Translations under genes and position numbers: made by a program | Shown: positions 54,954-62,663 of the stretch, piece by piece | Numbering within the stretch: position 1 is the first letter of the stretch | Layout: each line of letters opens with the position of its first letter | The notes under the pieces: generated by a model | The model's input: the letters and a program-made list of their open reading frames with translations, nothing else | Told to the model about the DNA's origin: nothing | Database searches by the model: none | Assembly: GCF_900115045.1 (NCBI RefSeq) | Contig: NZ_FOVC01000008.1 | Span: forward strand, 62,001-126,000 | DNA from: Izhakiella capsodis | Lineage (GTDB): Bacteria > Pseudomonadota > Gammaproteobacteria > Enterobacterales > Enterobacteriaceae | Direction of reading: 5' to 3' | Length of the DNA stretch: 64,000 bases

Positions 54954-55709
54954 ATGTCTGATTTAGTTTCTCTGCACGCCGTCTCCGTGTCATTTGGCTC
55001 AAAGCATGTACTCAGTGATATTTCACTTTCGCTACAGCCAGGCCGGATTTTGACGCTACTTGGCCCTAACGGTGCGGGTAAATCAACCCTGGTCCGCGTA
55101 GTGCTTGGGTTACTCAAAACAACCTCGGGCAAGGTCGCCCGCCAGGAGGGTTTGCGCATTGGTTATGTGCCACAAAAGTTACATCTGGATGCCACACTAC
55201 CGCTGAACGTCTCACGTTTTATGCGCCTTAAGTCTGGCGTTAAACGTGTTGACATTCTGCCAGCATTAGAACGGGTACAAGCCGGACACCTCGCCAGCGC
55301 CTCGCTGCAGAAGCTCTCCGGGGGGGAAACCCAGCGCGTCCTTCTGGCGCGCGCCTTACTCGATAAGCCGCAGCTCCTGGTGCTCGATGAACCCACACAG
55401 GGTGTTGATGTTAACGGCCAGGTTGCGCTCTACGACCTAATTGATCAGCTACGTTATGAGCTAAACTGCGCTGTGCTACTGGTTTCCCATGATCTGCATC
55501 TGGTGATGGCAAAAACTGATGACGTTTTGTGCCTTAATCAACATATTTGCTGCTCCGGTGCGCCTGAGGTTGTTTCCATGCACCCGGAATTTATCGCTAT
55601 GTTTGGCCAACATGGCGCACAACAACTCGCTATCTACCGACACAATCATAATCATCGGCATGATTTACAGGGACGAATCATCTTGCGTAAAGGAAAAAAT
55701 CTTCCATGA
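54954..55709 (+). CDS. znuC: Zinc ABC transporter ATPase ZnuC
   Basis: This 251-residue ABC ATPase has Walker A GPNGAGKST (about residues 37-45), signature KLSGGETQRVLLARAL, Walker B LLVLDEPTQGVDV and the switch His in VSHDLH. The C-terminus has a histidine cluster (HNHNHRHD) seen in ZnuC proteins. It overlaps znuB by 4 bases (ATGA). Confidence 0.97.
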   Translation: MSDLVSLHAVSVSFGSKHVLSDISLSLQPGRILTLLGPNGAGKSTLVRVVLGLLKTTSGKVARQEGLRIGYVPQKLHLDATLPLNVSRFMRLKSGVKRVDILPALERVQAGHLASASLQKLSGGETQRVLLARALLDKPQLLVLDEPTQGVDVNGQVALYDLIDQLRYELNCAVLLVSHDLHLVMAKTDDVLCLNQHICCSGAPEVVSMHPEFIAMFGQHGAQQLAIYRHNHNHRHDLQGRIILRKGKNLP

Positions 55710-56491
55710 TTGAGTTGCTGTTTCCCGGCTGGGTCGCCGGAATGTTGCTGGCACTGGCTGCCGGGCCGCTAGGCTCGTTTGTCGTCTGGCGACGTATGTC
55801 CTACTTCGGCGATACTCTGGCCCATGCATCCCTGCTCGGCGTCGCGTTTGGCCTGCTACTAAACATTAATCCTTTCTATGCGATTATTGCCGTAACAGTA
55901 GTGCTGGCGCTAGGGCTGGTATGGCTTGAACGTCGTCCCATGCTACCCGTCGACACGCTGCTAGGCATTTTAGCTCACAGTGCGCTGTCTTTGGGTCTGG
56001 TCGTCGTCAGCCTGATGGCTAATGTTCGGGTCGATCTGATGGCCTACCTCTTCGGCGATTTGCTTGCCGTCACGCCACAGGATCTTATCAGCATTACCAT
56101 TGGTGTAGTGGTGGTTACCGGGCTTCTGGCATGGCAATGGCGCCCGCTTCTGGCAATGACTATCAGTCCGGAGCTGGCCCAGGTTGATGGTGTTAATCTG
56201 CAGCGTGCTCGTCTGACGCTGATGCTGGTGACTGCCTTAACAATTGGGGTAGCAATGAAGTTTGTTGGCGCTTTAATCATTACCTCGCTGTTGATTATCC
56301 CGGCCGCTACCGCCCGGCGTTTCGCCCGTTCTCCTGAGCAGATGGCCGCTCTCGCCGTGGTGTTTGGGGCAATAGCCGTTACGGCGGGACTCACTCTTTC
56401 AGCCTATTACGACACACCCGCCGGCCCCTCAGTTGTGCTGGGCGCGGCGGTGCTTTTTATTTTCAGCATCCTGAAACGTAGCGCTGAATAG
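55706..56491 (+). CDS. znuB: Zinc ABC transporter permease ZnuB
   Basis: The 261-residue inner-membrane permease (261 in E. coli) has about eight helices. Conserved stretches include GPLGSFVVWRRMSYFGDTLAHASLLG and ALIITSLLIIPAATARRFARS. It is the last gene of znuCB. In E. coli ruvB follows; here a bidirectional terminator and convergent phoA follow, so synteny breaks at this point. Confidence 0.97.
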   Translation: MIELLFPGWVAGMLLALAAGPLGSFVVWRRMSYFGDTLAHASLLGVAFGLLLNINPFYAIIAVTVVLALGLVWLERRPMLPVDTLLGILAHSALSLGLVVVSLMANVRVDLMAYLFGDLLAVTPQDLISITIGVVVVTGLLAWQWRPLLAMTISPELAQVDGVNLQRARLTLMLVTALTIGVAMKFVGALIITSLLIIPAATARRFARSPEQMAALAVVFGAIAVTAGLTLSAYYDTPAGPSVVLGAAVLFIFSILKRSAE

Positions 56492-56527
56492 CAAAAAGAG
56501 CCGGGTTTTCCGGCATCGGCTCTTTTA
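56492..56527. terminator. Bidirectional terminator between znuB and phoA
   Basis: AAAAGAGCCG and CGGCTCTTTT flank a 13-base loop that itself can pair (CCGG). A and T runs on both sides fit termination of both convergent genes. Confidence 0.88.
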
Positions 56528-56530
56528 CAA

Positions 56531-57937
56531 CTACTTCAGACTCATGGCACGTTGTAAGGTATAAAATAGATCAGTCTGATCGGTCAGACCCACGACGTTT
56601 GCCGCCTGTGGCCCATACGCGGCAATGCGCAGCTGCGTCCCCGTATGCTCCATAGAATCGCCTTCAGAGTTGCCATAGGAGATCGTCATCACCGCCCCAT
56701 CCTTCGTGTTCAAGGACTGAGTTAATCCCGGGGCTTTGGCATCATTGGGAATAATTTGGCTGGCATGCGCGTGGTCAGCGGTCACGACAACCAGTGTATT
56801 GCCGTCCCTGCGAGCAAACTCAAGTGCTTTTTGCACGGCTTCATCTAAATCAACCGTCTCGCCGATTTGCCCACAAGGGTTAGCCGCATGATCCTGCTTG
56901 TCGATTGAAGCGCCTTCAACTTGCAAAAAAAATCCCTGCGGATTCTTGCTCAGTAAGGTAATGGCCTTCTCCGTCATCTGCGCAAGTGTCGGTACGCTTG
57001 CCGGACGGTCGGAATTGACTTCGCAGGTAACGGGTTTTCGATTAAGGTTACCGTACAGTGTCGCCGTCGGTCCTTTCCAGCGTACCGGCATATTGCCATC
57101 AGCGAATAATCCCAGCACGGGCTTATCAGCACTGGCTGAATTAAGATTGTTCATCTCATCAAGGTTTTTTATTAGTTGATAGCCTCTGGCATGAGCCTGT
57201 TCTGCCAGGGTCATTCCCTGCCATTCTCCACCTTTAGCGCGCTCATTAAATATTTTGGCCCCGCCGCCGAATGATACGTCTGCCCTGGTATTCAGCAGCT
57301 GCTCTGCAATCGAACCTTTGCCCCCGTTTTCTAACGCATTAATCGGGCATTTCGCGCTGGTAACGTCAGGGCCGTAGCAGCGACGTGACATGACATGGGC
57401 AATCTGCGCGGCGGGCGTTGCATCCAGCAGTTCAGCGGTAGAGACATTTCCAGTCGCTTTGCCGGCGGCCTTGGCTTTCTCCAGCAGCGTCGGATAGGCT
57501 TTGCCATTGACATCAACGCCTATGGCACCGTTGTAACTTTTAACGCCGATACTCCAGGCCGTTGCTGAGGCCGCTGAGTCAGTAACATAATTGGGCTTAT
57601 GACTTTTTTGATCAAGGGAGTAATGCGTATATTGGCCGGTCAGCGGCAGCGCATCAATTCCCTTGAAGAAACCACCCGCGCCCTCAGCATAATTGCGCGC
57701 AGCGGTAATCTCCGAATCGCCCATACCATCACCGATTAGCAAGATGACATTTTTTGCCGACCCTGAATGAAGTGAATCCCTCAGCGCCTGGGTTTGATCT
57801 CCCTGTATACGGCGAGCTCCGCCAGGCTTGCTGAGATCACCCTCTGCACTACGGTGGTAAACTAAACTTTCGGCTCCGGCTCCGTTCACTATTGATGCCG
57901 TTAACAGCGTGGCTAAAATAAAACATTTACAGTGCAT
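56531..57937 (-). CDS. phoA: Alkaline phosphatase PhoA
   Basis: PhoA is the periplasmic zinc/magnesium alkaline phosphatase that frees phosphate from organic esters. The 468-residue precursor (471 in E. coli) has a signal peptide of about 22 residues (MHCKCFILATLL...GAGA). It keeps the metal ligand motif LIGDGMGDSE, the nucleophile region YVTDSAASATAW, VEGASIDKQDHAAN, VVVTADHAHASQII and the last His in SMEHTGTQL. Both disulfide cysteine pairs are present. A Pho box upstream supports PhoB control. Confidence 0.97.
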   Translation of the reverse strand: MHCKCFILATLLTASIVNGAGAESLVYHRSAEGDLSKPGGARRIQGDQTQALRDSLHSGSAKNVILLIGDGMGDSEITAARNYAEGAGGFFKGIDALPLTGQYTHYSLDQKSHKPNYVTDSAASATAWSIGVKSYNGAIGVDVNGKAYPTLLEKAKAAGKATGNVSTAELLDATPAAQIAHVMSRRCYGPDVTSAKCPINALENGGKGSIAEQLLNTRADVSFGGGAKIFNERAKGGEWQGMTLAEQAHARGYQLIKNLDEMNNLNSASADKPVLGLFADGNMPVRWKGPTATLYGNLNRKPVTCEVNSDRPASVPTLAQMTEKAITLLSKNPQGFFLQVEGASIDKQDHAANPCGQIGETVDLDEAVQKALEFARRDGNTLVVVTADHAHASQIIPNDAKAPGLTQSLNTKDGAVMTISYGNSEGDSMEHTGTQLRIAAYGPQAANVVGLTDQTDLFYTLQRAMSLK

Positions 57938-57983
57938 CCTCTGTCCTCCTTGAAATTATTACTTAATGTTTGAGCCGGTAAGT

Positions 57984-58016
57984 CTGCGACAGTTTTGTAA
58001 CGCTTTTGTGACGTCG
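57984..58016 (-). promoter_or_regulatory. Pho box upstream of phoA
   Basis: On the minus strand three 11-base-spaced units read CGTCACAAAAG, CGTTACAAAAC and TGTCGCAG, resembling direct repeats of the PhoB half-site (CTGTCAT) with A-rich spacers. They lie about 45-80 bases upstream of the phoA start. Confidence 0.75.
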
Positions 58017-58212
58017 GTATGTATTTAATATGACCAGAAGAGCCTGCATCGCCACGCTGAAGATGAAAAATGACCGCGAAACGCGATAACCGCTTTCATT
58101 TCGTACAAGCCTTAAGCGAACGAAAATCCCGAAGAAAATTCTGCTTGACCCACCCGCACTGACTCCCTATATTACCGCACCGTTGCTACCCAAACAGGCA
58201 GCGGCAAAATAT

Positions 58213-58300
58213 GGTGAGGTGTCCGAGTGGCTGAAGGAGCACGCCTGGAAAGTGTGTATACGGCAACGTATCGGGGGTTCGAATCCCCCCCTCACCGCCA
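58213..58300 (+). tRNA. tRNA-Ser (anticodon GGA)
   Basis: An 88-base class II tRNA begins GGTGAGGTGTCCGAGTGG and ends CCTCACCGCCA with an encoded CCA. The anticodon loop CTGGAAA gives GGA for UCC/UCU codons; the extra arm is GTGTATACGGCAACGTATC-like and the T loop is GGTTCGAATCC. The sequence agrees with E. coli tRNA-Ser(GGA) as I recall it. tRNA 3' ends are common phage integration sites and prophage genes begin soon after, so it is the probable attachment gene. Confidence 0.97.
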
Positions 58301-58325
58301 TCATTGATAGGACGTTGCTGGGACA

Positions 58326-58348
58326 ACACCTTTTATAATCAGGTGTTA
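58326..58348. other. Hairpin shortly after tRNA-Ser
   Basis: AACACCT and AGGTGTT flank a nine-base AT-rich loop, about 25 bases after the tRNA. It may form part of tRNA 3' processing or termination, or of the attachment region. No function can be assigned. Confidence 0.45.
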
Positions 58349-58428
58349 TAGACAACCAAGGGACAGCGTACTGACATAGTTGGTACAAAAAAGTGCACGT
58401 GAAATGCACGCGCATCTCTAGGCGCAAA

Positions 58429-58462
58429 GAAAAAAGCCTCCGGTTAATGCCCGAGGCTTTTC
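58429..58462 (+). terminator. Rho-independent terminator after tRNA-Ser
   Basis: A-run, GCCTCCGG, a six-base loop, CCCGAGGC and a T-run form a terminator (one mismatch in the stem). It is suitable for ending the tRNA transcript or a phage transcript. Confidence 0.75.
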
Positions 58463-58515
58463 TGTTTGTGTCTAATTGAAACAATATACTCACCATCTCC
58501 ACATCAAATGTTGCA

Positions 58516-58695
58516 GTGTCTGACTTCGAAAAAACCGTTACCCGCAAAGCCGTTCGCATGCGGGTAGAGTTTGAGCCATTGCTATCTGAAATGAATCAGA
58601 AGCTGGTTGAGTTACAGCGCCAGGAAAGCGATGGGATGTTGATGCTGGGTAGGCTAGAAGAAAGCTGTATAGGCCAACTGACCAACAGAATGTAG
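58516..58695 (+). CDS. Possible small phage protein
   Basis: A GTG frame of 59 codons (VSDFEKTVTRKAVRMRVE at the start) codes for a charged, probably helical protein. No ribosome site is evident and no family is recognised, though the composition looks protein-like rather than random. It could also be the tail of a larger phage gene cut by integration, since the frame stays open for 12 codons upstream. Confidence 0.3.
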   Translation: MSDFEKTVTRKAVRMRVEFEPLLSEMNQKLVELQRQESDGMLMLGRLEESCIGQLTNRM

Positions 58696-58822
58696 TCATT
58701 AATAGCCCCAACAACCATCACAAAATCTTAACTGTTTAGTGAAAAGTTGGGGCTAGTGTGGGATGATTGGGGGAGGTGAGGGTTATGCCTTTGTGAGGCA
58801 TTTTCAACGGAATGTAAGATAA

Positions 58823-59452
58823 ATGTTTACCAATATTATTAAATATTTAAACCATAGAGTATTACGCATTGCGCAAAAACAAAATTTGACCGATTTGATA
58901 GATAGGATAGTTTTAAGAAACAAGGATTTTTGTATAGTATCTAACAATTGCTGGAACATAGGTATCTACAAAAATTTAAGAAAGCCATATAACACCCCGT
59001 TTGTCGGTCTAATGATACCTACCTCAGACTTTATAAATTTAATAAAAAATTTTAATTATTACATGAGTATTGATATTAAATATAGTCATTTCATTCCAAG
59101 TGAGGAATACCCGATTGCAAACTTAGATGGCGTTATTATTTACTTCATTCATTTCAAAAATATTGATGATTGCATTTCAAAATGGAATAGAAGAAGGCAA
59201 AGACTAAATATTTTTTTAAAAAATAAGGGAGTGAATGATATAATCTTCAAGTGTTGCGATTTAGATTCAAAAAACAAGGAAAATGATTATGTAAAATTCA
59301 GGGAGCTAGGCCTAAATCGCGGTATATATTTCAGGCAGAAAAGAAATTCGATTTTATTAGGAAGAACCAATGCAATCCCCGGAGGTCCAGAGCTTTACAG
59401 CGCGAGAATACTTTACTATAAAGCTTTTATTTCGCTCTTCAAAGGTCTTTAA
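58823..59452 (+). CDS. DUF1919 family protein, prophage cargo
   Basis: The 209-residue protein has the DUF1919 core: DFCIVSNNCWNIGIYKNL (about residues 35-52), KPYNTPFVGLMIPTSDFI, a central IDIKYSHF...YPIANLDGVIIYFIHFK, and KWNRRRQRLN. DUF1919 proteins occur mostly in capsule, exopolysaccharide and glycan loci and are thought to be sugar-modifying enzymes; none is well characterised. The gene is far more AT-rich than everything around it and is oriented against the tail genes at the prophage edge, as expected for a lysogenic-conversion gene (inference). No signal peptide or membrane helix is seen. Confidence 0.8.
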   Translation: MFTNIIKYLNHRVLRIAQKQNLTDLIDRIVLRNKDFCIVSNNCWNIGIYKNLRKPYNTPFVGLMIPTSDFINLIKNFNYYMSIDIKYSHFIPSEEYPIANLDGVIIYFIHFKNIDDCISKWNRRRQRLNIFLKNKGVNDIIFKCCDLDSKNKENDYVKFRELGLNRGIYFRQKRNSILLGRTNAIPGGPELYSARILYYKAFISLFKGL

Positions 59453-59515
59453 GTTGACATGCCTGAATGCCAGTCATGCCAACTCTTCGATTTTATGTTG
59501 CGCTTATATTAATAT

Positions 59516-60424
59516 CTAAGCACTTCGATACCATCCCATTAGTTTAATAAATGCGTTAGCTACGGAAAACGCCGTACCAGAACCAGTATTTGCCGTTGTT
59601 CCTGAAACAGAATGCGCGTGAGCGCCGATCGGTACATTGTGTGCATGCGAACCTGCTGCGCCTGTATTCAGAGGTGCATCAAGTCTAAAATTACCGCCAT
59701 CCGCTCCGTTACCATGACTATAATCGGGACCGTTAAATGGATGTGTGTGCTCCCCCTGCACATCAGTTTGCTTTGTTCCATAATCAAACGTGCTGGTATT
59801 AGCAGAAAAAGTATGCGCGTGCGCAGGCAAATTTTCTGCTGTCAGAGTGACTGAATCCGCGCCGCCTGTTGTCATCACATCGCTGCCGTTGGCGCTGGCC
59901 AAACGAACCGTACGATTCTCCCCAATATATTTCCACGTTGTGCCCGGAAACAGTGTATTAGGATCTTTATTCTGCGCAAACCACGTCACAATACCGACCG
60001 GGTAGATACCATCAACGCTAACCTTATTGGCAAGATCATACGCTGCCTTAATCGCTTTAGGCGTAGCGGCCATCGTTTCATCGTTACTGTTGGTGGCGCT
60101 GCTTAGTTTGGTAATACCAGCTACCGAGGTTGATGCTGCTGGTACCGTATCGCTAATCTGACTTTTAAGAGCATCCTGCAAGCTGGTAAGTAGTGCGGCT
60201 ACATCGCCATCGTCCAGCACGTCTTTTCCCGTTCTGTCTGCGATAAACTGCCCCAGCGCTGACGACATAACTGATGACTGTCGCCATACGGTATTCATAA
60301 CATCCGAGCGGGCGACACCAGCAACAAAACCGTTATGACGGGTTGTCAGATTCTGGTATTCGTCATCTGAAATCACGTTAGCACCATCTGCTGTGGCAAA
60401 CGGCAAATACTCGCTTTTAGCCAT
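59516..60424 (-). CDS. Phage tail fibre/collar-type protein
   Basis: The 302-residue protein has an N-terminal attachment region (SEYLPFATADGANVISDDEYQ, conserved in many phage fibres), a mid part with SVAGITKLSSATNSNDETMAATPKAIKAAYDLA, then a Gly/His-rich C-terminus with PVGIVTWFAQNKDPNTLFPGTTWK and repeated HAHT/HTHP motifs. The C-terminal part is typical of phage tail-collar fibres that bind metal along their shaft and recognise the host. It is the last gene of the leftward unit beginning with the Arc-like gene. Confidence 0.88.
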   Translation of the reverse strand: MAKSEYLPFATADGANVISDDEYQNLTTRHNGFVAGVARSDVMNTVWRQSSVMSSALGQFIADRTGKDVLDDGDVAALLTSLQDALKSQISDTVPAASTSVAGITKLSSATNSNDETMAATPKAIKAAYDLANKVSVDGIYPVGIVTWFAQNKDPNTLFPGTTWKYIGENRTVRLASANGSDVMTTGGADSVTLTAENLPAHAHTFSANTSTFDYGTKQTDVQGEHTHPFNGPDYSHGNGADGGNFRLDAPLNTGAAGSHAHNVPIGAHAHSVSGTTANTGSGTAFSVANAFIKLMGWYRSA

Positions 60425-60588
60425 TACTTATCACTCCATACTGATTGATCCATACCTGAAACTTCTGAGTTGTCTAAATCAAAACCAAAGGTGGGGCTTT
60501 CTTCCAATGCTTCATCGGCAATTGCCTGATAATCAGTAGCGGGCAATATATCCAACAGACTTGCAGCGGCATTTAATATTTCTTTCAT
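60424..60588 (-). CDS. Small protein between Rha gene and tail fibre
   Basis: The 54-codon frame MKEILNAAASLLDILPATDY...QSVWSDK is acidic and is joined tightly to its neighbours: its ATG overlaps the stop of the Rha gene (TAATG) and its stop overlaps the ATG of the tail fibre gene. AGGAAACG precedes the start. No family is recognised. Such compact coupling implies it is translated; a role as an anti-repressor cofactor or a fibre chaperone is speculative. Confidence 0.75.
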   Translation of the reverse strand: MKEILNAAASLLDILPATDYQAIADEALEESPTFGFDLDNSEVSGMDQSVWSDK

Positions 60589-61367
60589 TATGCGTTTCCT
60601 TTTAATTCTTTATCGTGGGTAAATACGCCGTTCCATGTTGATTTCATGGGCAACAGGGACTTGAGGTAAAGCTGATAAAGTCGGACAGCGCCCTTGTGCA
60701 GCAGCACAGGTGTGTACTTGATGAAATCATCACCACCATGCACGCTAATCCTGCTCTGGTGTTCTGTCAGATACTTATCGCGTGCATAGTTGCCTGTACG
60801 CCAGCGGATGCGCGTCTTGCTTTCGTTATAGAGCCACTTCCTATCTTCAAGAAAACGACCAACCAGCATGACATTCACTCCATTCAACATTTTGCAGAAC
60901 TGAGTTGGCGTCATGCCCTCTTTGAAAAGGTTCTCCATGCTTTCAACTTTGTTGGTCAGGTCTTTATTGGCAACCTCCAGATATTCAACCTTTTCTGTGT
61001 ACTCCAATAGAATATTGCGGAGGAACACCGGGTCATTAAGTGCGCGAGTGGGATCGAATACTGCCCCTGAAACCAGTTTTTCAAGCTCCTGCCAGCGGTC
61101 TACCAGTTTCGCGGTAAACTCAGGAGAAAGTTGAGCAACTACGACGATGCTATCGCGCTTGCCCTGCTCACCCTCAAACACATAAAACATCACCGGCCGC
61201 CCAGCCGTGGCCTTTTCCTCAAATTGAGGAAAAGCGATAACCCCCTTCTCAGCCAGAGATTCAATCGTTCTTTTTACATTGTCGTGTCGCTTGCCAACCA
61301 GTGTGGAAATTTCCAGACTGGACATAGTGACAACCTCGCTCTGTACTGCTAAATTACTTTTGAGCAT
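60588..61367 (-). CDS. Rha-family phage antirepressor
   Basis: The 259-residue protein has an N-terminal Rha (phage pRha) domain (about residues 10-95: TMSSLEISTLVGKRHDNVKR, then FYVFEGEQGKR and VAQLSPEFTAKLVDRWQELE). A coiled-coil linker (about 115-155) leads to a C-terminal ANT/KilAC-like domain (MTPTQFCKMLNGVNVMLVGRFLEDRKWLYN). Proteins of this build inactivate phage repressors or control lysis-lysogeny. It follows the Bro-N gene in the same direction; AGGAAT before the ATG supports the start. Confidence 0.85.
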   Translation of the reverse strand: MLKSNLAVQSEVVTMSSLEISTLVGKRHDNVKRTIESLAEKGVIAFPQFEEKATAGRPVMFYVFEGEQGKRDSIVVVAQLSPEFTAKLVDRWQELEKLVSGAVFDPTRALNDPVFLRNILLEYTEKVEYLEVANKDLTNKVESMENLFKEGMTPTQFCKMLNGVNVMLVGRFLEDRKWLYNESKTRIRWRTGNYARDKYLTEHQSRISVHGGDDFIKYTPVLLHKGAVRLYQLYLKSLLPMKSTWNGVFTHDKELKGNA

Positions 61368-61434
61368 TCGATGATTCCTTTTGTTTAGTTTTTGATATCC
61401 GCCAGCTACCTACTGGCGGTTTTTCTTTGTCAGT

Positions 61435-61974
61435 TCAGGTAGCGATTAACCTGATCCCGTACAAATTCTCTTTTTTCTTTATCGTCGAACAAAAAAAAAC
61501 AGCGCCTTTGTGTTCCATCCAGATTTTCCAGCTGGCCACATCATCAACCGTTTTATCCAGCCCAAACATTTGGATCTTCACTTGCTTCCCATTTTCAACA
61601 CGACAAAGTACCTGATAGGAAAGCGGAGCTAAGGCATTCTGCTCTACCTCTTTATCAAGGATATCCAGTACCCAGCGACGAAATTCTTTTGCCACCTGTG
61701 TACGGGCAAACATTGCCAACAAGTGAGCACCACGTAGGGAGAAAACTCGTACCTTCTTTCGGTAATTCCCTGAGGTCACTGATTCAATGACCTGAGTCAT
61801 TCCGATGGTAAACTCCTCAGCATTCTGGTTGAACAGATTGGTTATAGACTTGGCACTCTTATAACGAAGAGCGCTAGCGATATCAGCTGAAGTCAGCCAC
61901 ACGTCGGTAAGGCTTGCTACCGGAACCAGCTCTATACCTTGGAAATTGAAGCTCGATATTGCTACACTACTCAT
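61435..61974 (-). CDS. Bro-N domain antirepressor-type protein
   Basis: The 179-residue product has a Bro-N domain (about residues 5-105: SSFNFQGIELVPVAS, WLTSADIASALRYKSAKSI, VRVFSLRGAHLLAMFARTQVAKEFRRWVLD), the DNA-binding fold of P22 Ant-type antirepressors and baculovirus BRO proteins. The C-terminal 70 residues are not recognised. AGGAGC precedes the start. It is the second gene after the Arc-like repressor and fits the position of ant in P22 immI. Confidence 0.85.
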   Translation of the reverse strand: MSSVAISSFNFQGIELVPVASLTDVWLTSADIASALRYKSAKSITNLFNQNAEEFTIGMTQVIESVTSGNYRKKVRVFSLRGAHLLAMFARTQVAKEFRRWVLDILDKEVEQNALAPLSYQVLCRVENGKQVKIQMFGLDKTVDDVASWKIWMEHKGAVFFCSTIKKKENLYGIRLIAT

Positions 61975-62045
61975 CGTTAGTTGCTCCTAAGGTTGCTGAC
62001 ACAGAAGCCCCGTTAGTGTTGACGCACTGCGGGGTTTCGCCGTTT

Positions 62046-62216
62046 TTACTGACCATTCGCTCTTTCCTCACGCAGGCTTTTAGCCAGGCGCTGCACAATC
62101 GCAGAATTAATCGAAATCCCGTCCATTTCTGCCATGCGGCGGATTTCCTCTTTCATGCGTTCAGGCAAACGAAGTTGAAAACTCTGACTTTTAGTTTCTG
62201 TATATAAAGCATTCAT
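62046..62216 (-). CDS. Arc-type ribbon-helix-helix repressor
   Basis: From the ATG at 62216 (AAGGAG ribosome site) the 56-residue protein has the ribbon strand SQSFQLRLPE followed by two helices (RMKEEIRRMAEMDG and INSAIVQRLAKSLR). Size and sequence fit the Arc family of P22 (53 residues). It is the first gene of the leftward unit with the Bro-N, Rha, small and tail fibre genes, and by analogy would repress that unit. The longer frame to 62255 overlaps the operator repeats and is unlikely. Confidence 0.88.
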   Translation of the reverse strand: MNALYTETKSQSFQLRLPERMKEEIRRMAEMDGISINSAIVQRLAKSLREERANGQ

Positions 62217-62233
62217 CTTGGCTCCTTTTTGTA

Positions 62234-62289
62234 TGTCACCGTGACATGATGTCACTATGACTCAATTTACTGATGGTGTCAACGTGATA
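62234..62289. promoter_or_regulatory. Operator repeats between divergent repressor genes
   Basis: Three related 13-base dyads lie in the 98-base gap: TGTCACCGTGACA (62234-62246, perfect), TGTCACTATGACT (62250-62262) and TGTCAACGTGATA (62277-62289). Their centres are 16 and 27 bases apart. Dyads of this size in front of two ribbon-helix-helix repressor genes are the expected operators for one or both proteins and should cover the divergent promoters. Confidence 0.75.
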
Positions 62290-62314
62290 GTATTGGGAAA
62301 ATTTTGAGGTGCTT

Positions 62315-62620
62315 ATGTCAGATAAACAGGTTCGTGATTACGATAAATTTATGCTCCGCTTCCCAGACGGGATGCGTGATGCTATCGCAGAACGCGCTAA
62401 GGAAAATGGTAGGTCAATGAACTCGGAGATCGTCCAGATACTTCAGGATGCGATTGATAATAAGGTTTCCGCGAATGCTGATACGAACGAGATTTTTTCA
62501 GTGCTCATGGGGAAAGTGGCTAACTGGTACCAGACCAATTCGCATGTGATTGAATCAATCAGTCACCTGAGCGACGACCAGTTGAAGCAGCTGGCTGATA
62601 AAATTGAAAAGAAAAATTAG
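62315..62620 (+). CDS. Mnt-type ribbon-helix-helix repressor
   Basis: The ATG at 62315 with GAGGTG upstream gives 101 residues. The N-terminal ribbon-helix-helix (YDKFMLRFPDGMRDAIAERA, then NGRSMNSEIVQILQDAI) is followed by a C-terminal helical extension (about 50-101) that in Mnt serves tetramerisation. It is transcribed away from the Arc-like gene, as mnt is in P22, and would maintain repression of the antirepressor operon in the lysogen. Confidence 0.88.
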   Translation: MSDKQVRDYDKFMLRFPDGMRDAIAERAKENGRSMNSEIVQILQDAIDNKVSANADTNEIFSVLMGKVANWYQTNSHVIESISHLSDDQLKQLADKIEKKN

Positions 62621-62663
62621 GGAATTTTGCCCGCCAGAAGTGGACTGGCGGGGATTGAGAATA

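Noticed and set aside
58167..58559. 130-codon minus-strand frame over tRNA-Ser
   Set aside because: It spans a tRNA gene and a terminator and has no similarity to a protein family; it is a chance frame.
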